Shown: in pieces, positions 6,976 through 8,488 of the stretch | How the letters are laid out: each line of letters begins with the position of its first letter | Position numbering within the stretch: position 1 is the first letter of the stretch | Assembly: GCA_001873845.1 (NCBI GenBank) | Contig: MNZY01000186.1 | Coordinates: 1 to 8,488, forward strand | Reading direction: 5' to 3' | Origin: Candidatus Altarchaeum sp. CG2_30_32_3053 | Lineage (GTDB): Archaea; Altiarchaeota; Altiarchaeia; Altiarchaeales; Altiarchaeaceae | Length of the DNA stretch: 8,488 bases | Program-made: the position numbers and the translations under genes | The notes under the pieces: generated by a model | What the model saw: only the letters and a program-made list of their open reading frames with translations | What the model was told of the DNA's origin: nothing | Databases searched by the model: none

Positions 6976-8482
6976 TTTGTTTATCAATAAACATTCTAAA
7001 CCACAATTCCAAAAGTACAACTTTCCATATAAACTCACAGTTAGACCATATAAATCCTCTTTTATCTTTATTATGAAATAATTTTTTAATATAGTTTACA
7101 TCAAAATAACCTCTTTTTTCAAAACTCTTGCTGTTTATTATATTCTCTATAAATTCAGACACTTCAGGTAATTTAATCCATTCATTCACCGGGGTTGCAA
7201 ATCCCAATTTATCTTGTCTTTCTAATATTTCATTAGGCAATATCCCTTTCATGGCTTCTCTAAATATAAATTTGGTCTCGCCATTTTTTATTTTTAATGA
7301 TGACTGCAAAGAAAAAAGGAATTCAACAAGTCGGTAATCTAAAAAGGGAAGCCTTGTTTCAATAGAAAATGCCATGGAGTTTCTGTCCTCGTATTTTAAA
7401 AGATGTTCTAATTTATATTCAAAGTGCTTTAATAATGAATCATTTAATGAATTTGCATCAATGAAATCTCTAAAATATGTGCTTTTTTTCAGATATTTAT
7501 TTATAAATGATTTATTCACATATTTATTTTCTCTTTTAAATATATATCTTTTAAAAGAGTAAGGCAAAAATAAATACAACATCATCCCGATTTCATAAAA
7601 ACGTTTATGTTTTTTATAGTAATACATCATTTCTTTTATTAAGGTTAATAATTCACCTTTTTTTAGTAGTTCTTTAAAGTAGTATCCAAAAAAGTATAAG
7701 TAACCAGCCAATATTTCATCTCCACCCTGCCCATCTAGTAAGACCTTTAAGCCCTTTTCCCGCGCCAATTTCATAACCTGGAATTGAGTATAAACTTCAA
7801 CGCCTGGTAATGGTTCTTCCTGATAGTATATAAGATCCATTAAATCCTTCATCAACTTTTCTCCCGATGGAGATACAAAATTTGGCTTTACACTTGTATT
7901 TTCAACGACTGCTTCTATGTATTTGCTTTCGTCTATTTCTTTTCCGGGAAAAACAGCTGAAAAAGTATTTAAATTATGGGTGTTTTCGCCATCAGTTAAC
8001 TTTGCAACAGCGCATACAATGGATGATGAATCAATACCTCCGCTCAAACATGAACCCACTGGCACATCGCTTCTTAATCTTAATTTAACAGAATCAAAAA
8101 AAATATCCTTTATCTCATCCATTTTATTTACGCTTGTAGATGTGTTCTCATTATCTTCTTTATGTACTTTTATTTCCCAATATTTTTCCATCTTCAATGT
8201 TTTCTCCTTTATATTAAAAATAGCTGAGTTTCCCTTTGGAACCTTATTTATTCCTTTAAAAAATGTCTCATTTGTGTGATCAACAATATTATAAAAAAGA
8301 CAATCAAAAATAAGCATATCATTAGGTATCCTTTTTACATTATGTTGCAAAATTGCTTTTATTTCGGATGCAAATATAAAATTCTTTCCATCAAAATGAT
8401 AATACAGTGGCTTTATTCCAAATCTATCTCTTGATAAAAACAATAAATTTTTATTTTTGTCATAAATACAGAATGCCCACAT
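6929..8482 (-). CDS. asnB: Asparagine synthase-like glutamine amidotransferase (AsnB family), 5' part outside window
   Basis: This 517-residue frame covers the end of the class II glutaminase domain and the whole ATP-pyrophosphatase synthetase domain. It would use glutamine nitrogen and ATP to amidate aspartate, or in glycan loci a sugar carboxyl group. Counted from Met at 8482, RDRFGIKPLYY (18-28) and IFASEIKAIL (36-45) are glutaminase-domain signatures. SCLSGGIDSSS (144-154) is the PP-loop, LLDGQGGDEILAGY (248-261) the second ATP-site motif, and NSMAFSIETRLPFLDYRLVEF (residues 368-388) the synthetase core. LGFATPVNEW (426-435) marks the C-terminal lobe. The catalytic Cys2 and roughly 110 N-terminal residues would lie beyond the right edge. 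The codon just before Met is TGA, where the family has Gly in a N-G-M-W/F-A-F motif (see 8483-8488). Met 8482 is therefore probably not the native start. Relatives occur in polysaccharide clusters, for example WbpS-type enzymes linked to uronamide sugars. The gene opens the visible operon and overlaps the next glycosyltransferase. Confidence 0.93.
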   Translation of the reverse strand: MWAFCIYDKNKNLLFLSRDRFGIKPLYYHFDGKNFIFASEIKAILQHNVKRIPNDMLIFDCLFYNIVDHTNETFFKGINKVPKGNSAIFNIKEKTLKMEKYWEIKVHKEDNENTSTSVNKMDEIKDIFFDSVKLRLRSDVPVGSCLSGGIDSSSIVCAVAKLTDGENTHNLNTFSAVFPGKEIDESKYIEAVVENTSVKPNFVSPSGEKLMKDLMDLIYYQEEPLPGVEVYTQFQVMKLAREKGLKVLLDGQGGDEILAGYLYFFGYYFKELLKKGELLTLIKEMMYYYKKHKRFYEIGMMLYLFLPYSFKRYIFKRENKYVNKSFINKYLKKSTYFRDFIDANSLNDSLLKHFEYKLEHLLKYEDRNSMAFSIETRLPFLDYRLVEFLFSLQSSLKIKNGETKFIFREAMKGILPNEILERQDKLGFATPVNEWIKLPEVSEFIENIINSKSFEKRGYFDVNYIKKLFHNKDKRGFIWSNCEFIWKVVLLELWFRMFIDKQNEKQKFTNYSEQFSA

Positions 8483-8488
8483 TCAATT
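8483..8488 (-). other. In-frame TGA at a conserved glycine position of the amidotransferase
   Basis: The six bases upstream of ATG 8482 read Asn-stop in the amidotransferase frame (AAT TGA). Family members typically have N-G-M-W/F-A-F here, inside the glutaminase fold. A single T-to-G change (TGA to GGA) restores that motif exactly. Only two upstream codons are visible, so it cannot be shown from this window that the frame stays open beyond. Options are a nonsense mutation, a base-call error, or a split gene re-initiating at the adjacent ATG. Confidence 0.65.

Noticed and set aside
6976..7038. GTG start at 7038 for the TuaC-like glycosyltransferase.
   Set aside because: The added 21 residues overlap the amidotransferase in another frame and do not resemble a GT4 N-terminus; ATG 6975 fits the family.
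7917..8279. Plus-strand open frame of 120 codons.
   Set aside because: It is antisense to the PP-loop region of the amidotransferase and its translation is low-complexity; treated as a shadow. Other plus-strand frames (for example 5858-6133, 6259-6558, 3350-3592) were rejected for the same reason.
1967..8488. Possible recoding of TGA as glycine: both suspect stops are TGA while all six natural gene ends are TAA, and one TGA sits at a glycine position.
   Set aside because: Five long genes (over 2,200 codons) contain no in-frame TGA, which would be expected to be frequent in a code where TGA means Gly. Reading through the TGA at 1969-1967 meets TAA after six codons and gives no family-like sequence. 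A frameshift explains that site better.

Overview
The window is a single-direction block of surface-glycan genes, all read on the minus strand, so transcription runs from high to low coordinates. The DNA is AT-rich. Coding regions use ATA (Ile) and AGA (Arg) freely, and all six natural gene ends are TAA. Together with an archaeal-looking multi-pass membrane protein and weak ribosome-binding sites, this fits an uncultivated or low-GC archaeon such as a methanogen relative. A low-GC bacterium is not excluded. The host assignment is inference only.

Layout in transcription order: a glutamine-dependent asparagine synthase-like amidotransferase runs in from the right edge and ends at 6929. Next come two GT4-type glycosyltransferases (6975-5779 and 5777-4632), then a polytopic membrane protein with a GT-C-like look and an extracytoplasmic tail (about 4625-2715). 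After that come a class I SAM-dependent methyltransferase (2680-1967, with an out-of-frame C-terminal continuation to 1705), a third GT4 glycosyltransferase (1730-558), and the N-terminal half of a fourth (552 to beyond base 1). Junctions are a 47-nt overlap, a 1-nt gap, a near-zero gap, about 34 nt, a 26-nt overlap (if the methyltransferase is restored) and about 5 nt. This is the packing of one operon. No promoter, terminator, tRNA, rRNA, CRISPR array or mobile element is visible.

Together the genes look like the assembly and decoration section of a polysaccharide or protein-glycan pathway. Cytoplasmic GT4 enzymes would add sugars from nucleotide donors. The methyltransferase and the amidotransferase would modify sugars or a precursor. 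The membrane protein would act on lipid-linked sugars at the outer face. The exact glycan cannot be deduced.

The most notable points are two apparent coding lesions. One is a one-base insertion near 1974-1975 that splits the methyltransferase. The other is an in-frame TGA at 8485-8483, where the asparagine synthase family normally has a conserved glycine. They may be assembly or sequencing errors, or real decay. I found no clearly new biological system here. The poorly classified membrane protein is the best candidate for new biochemistry.
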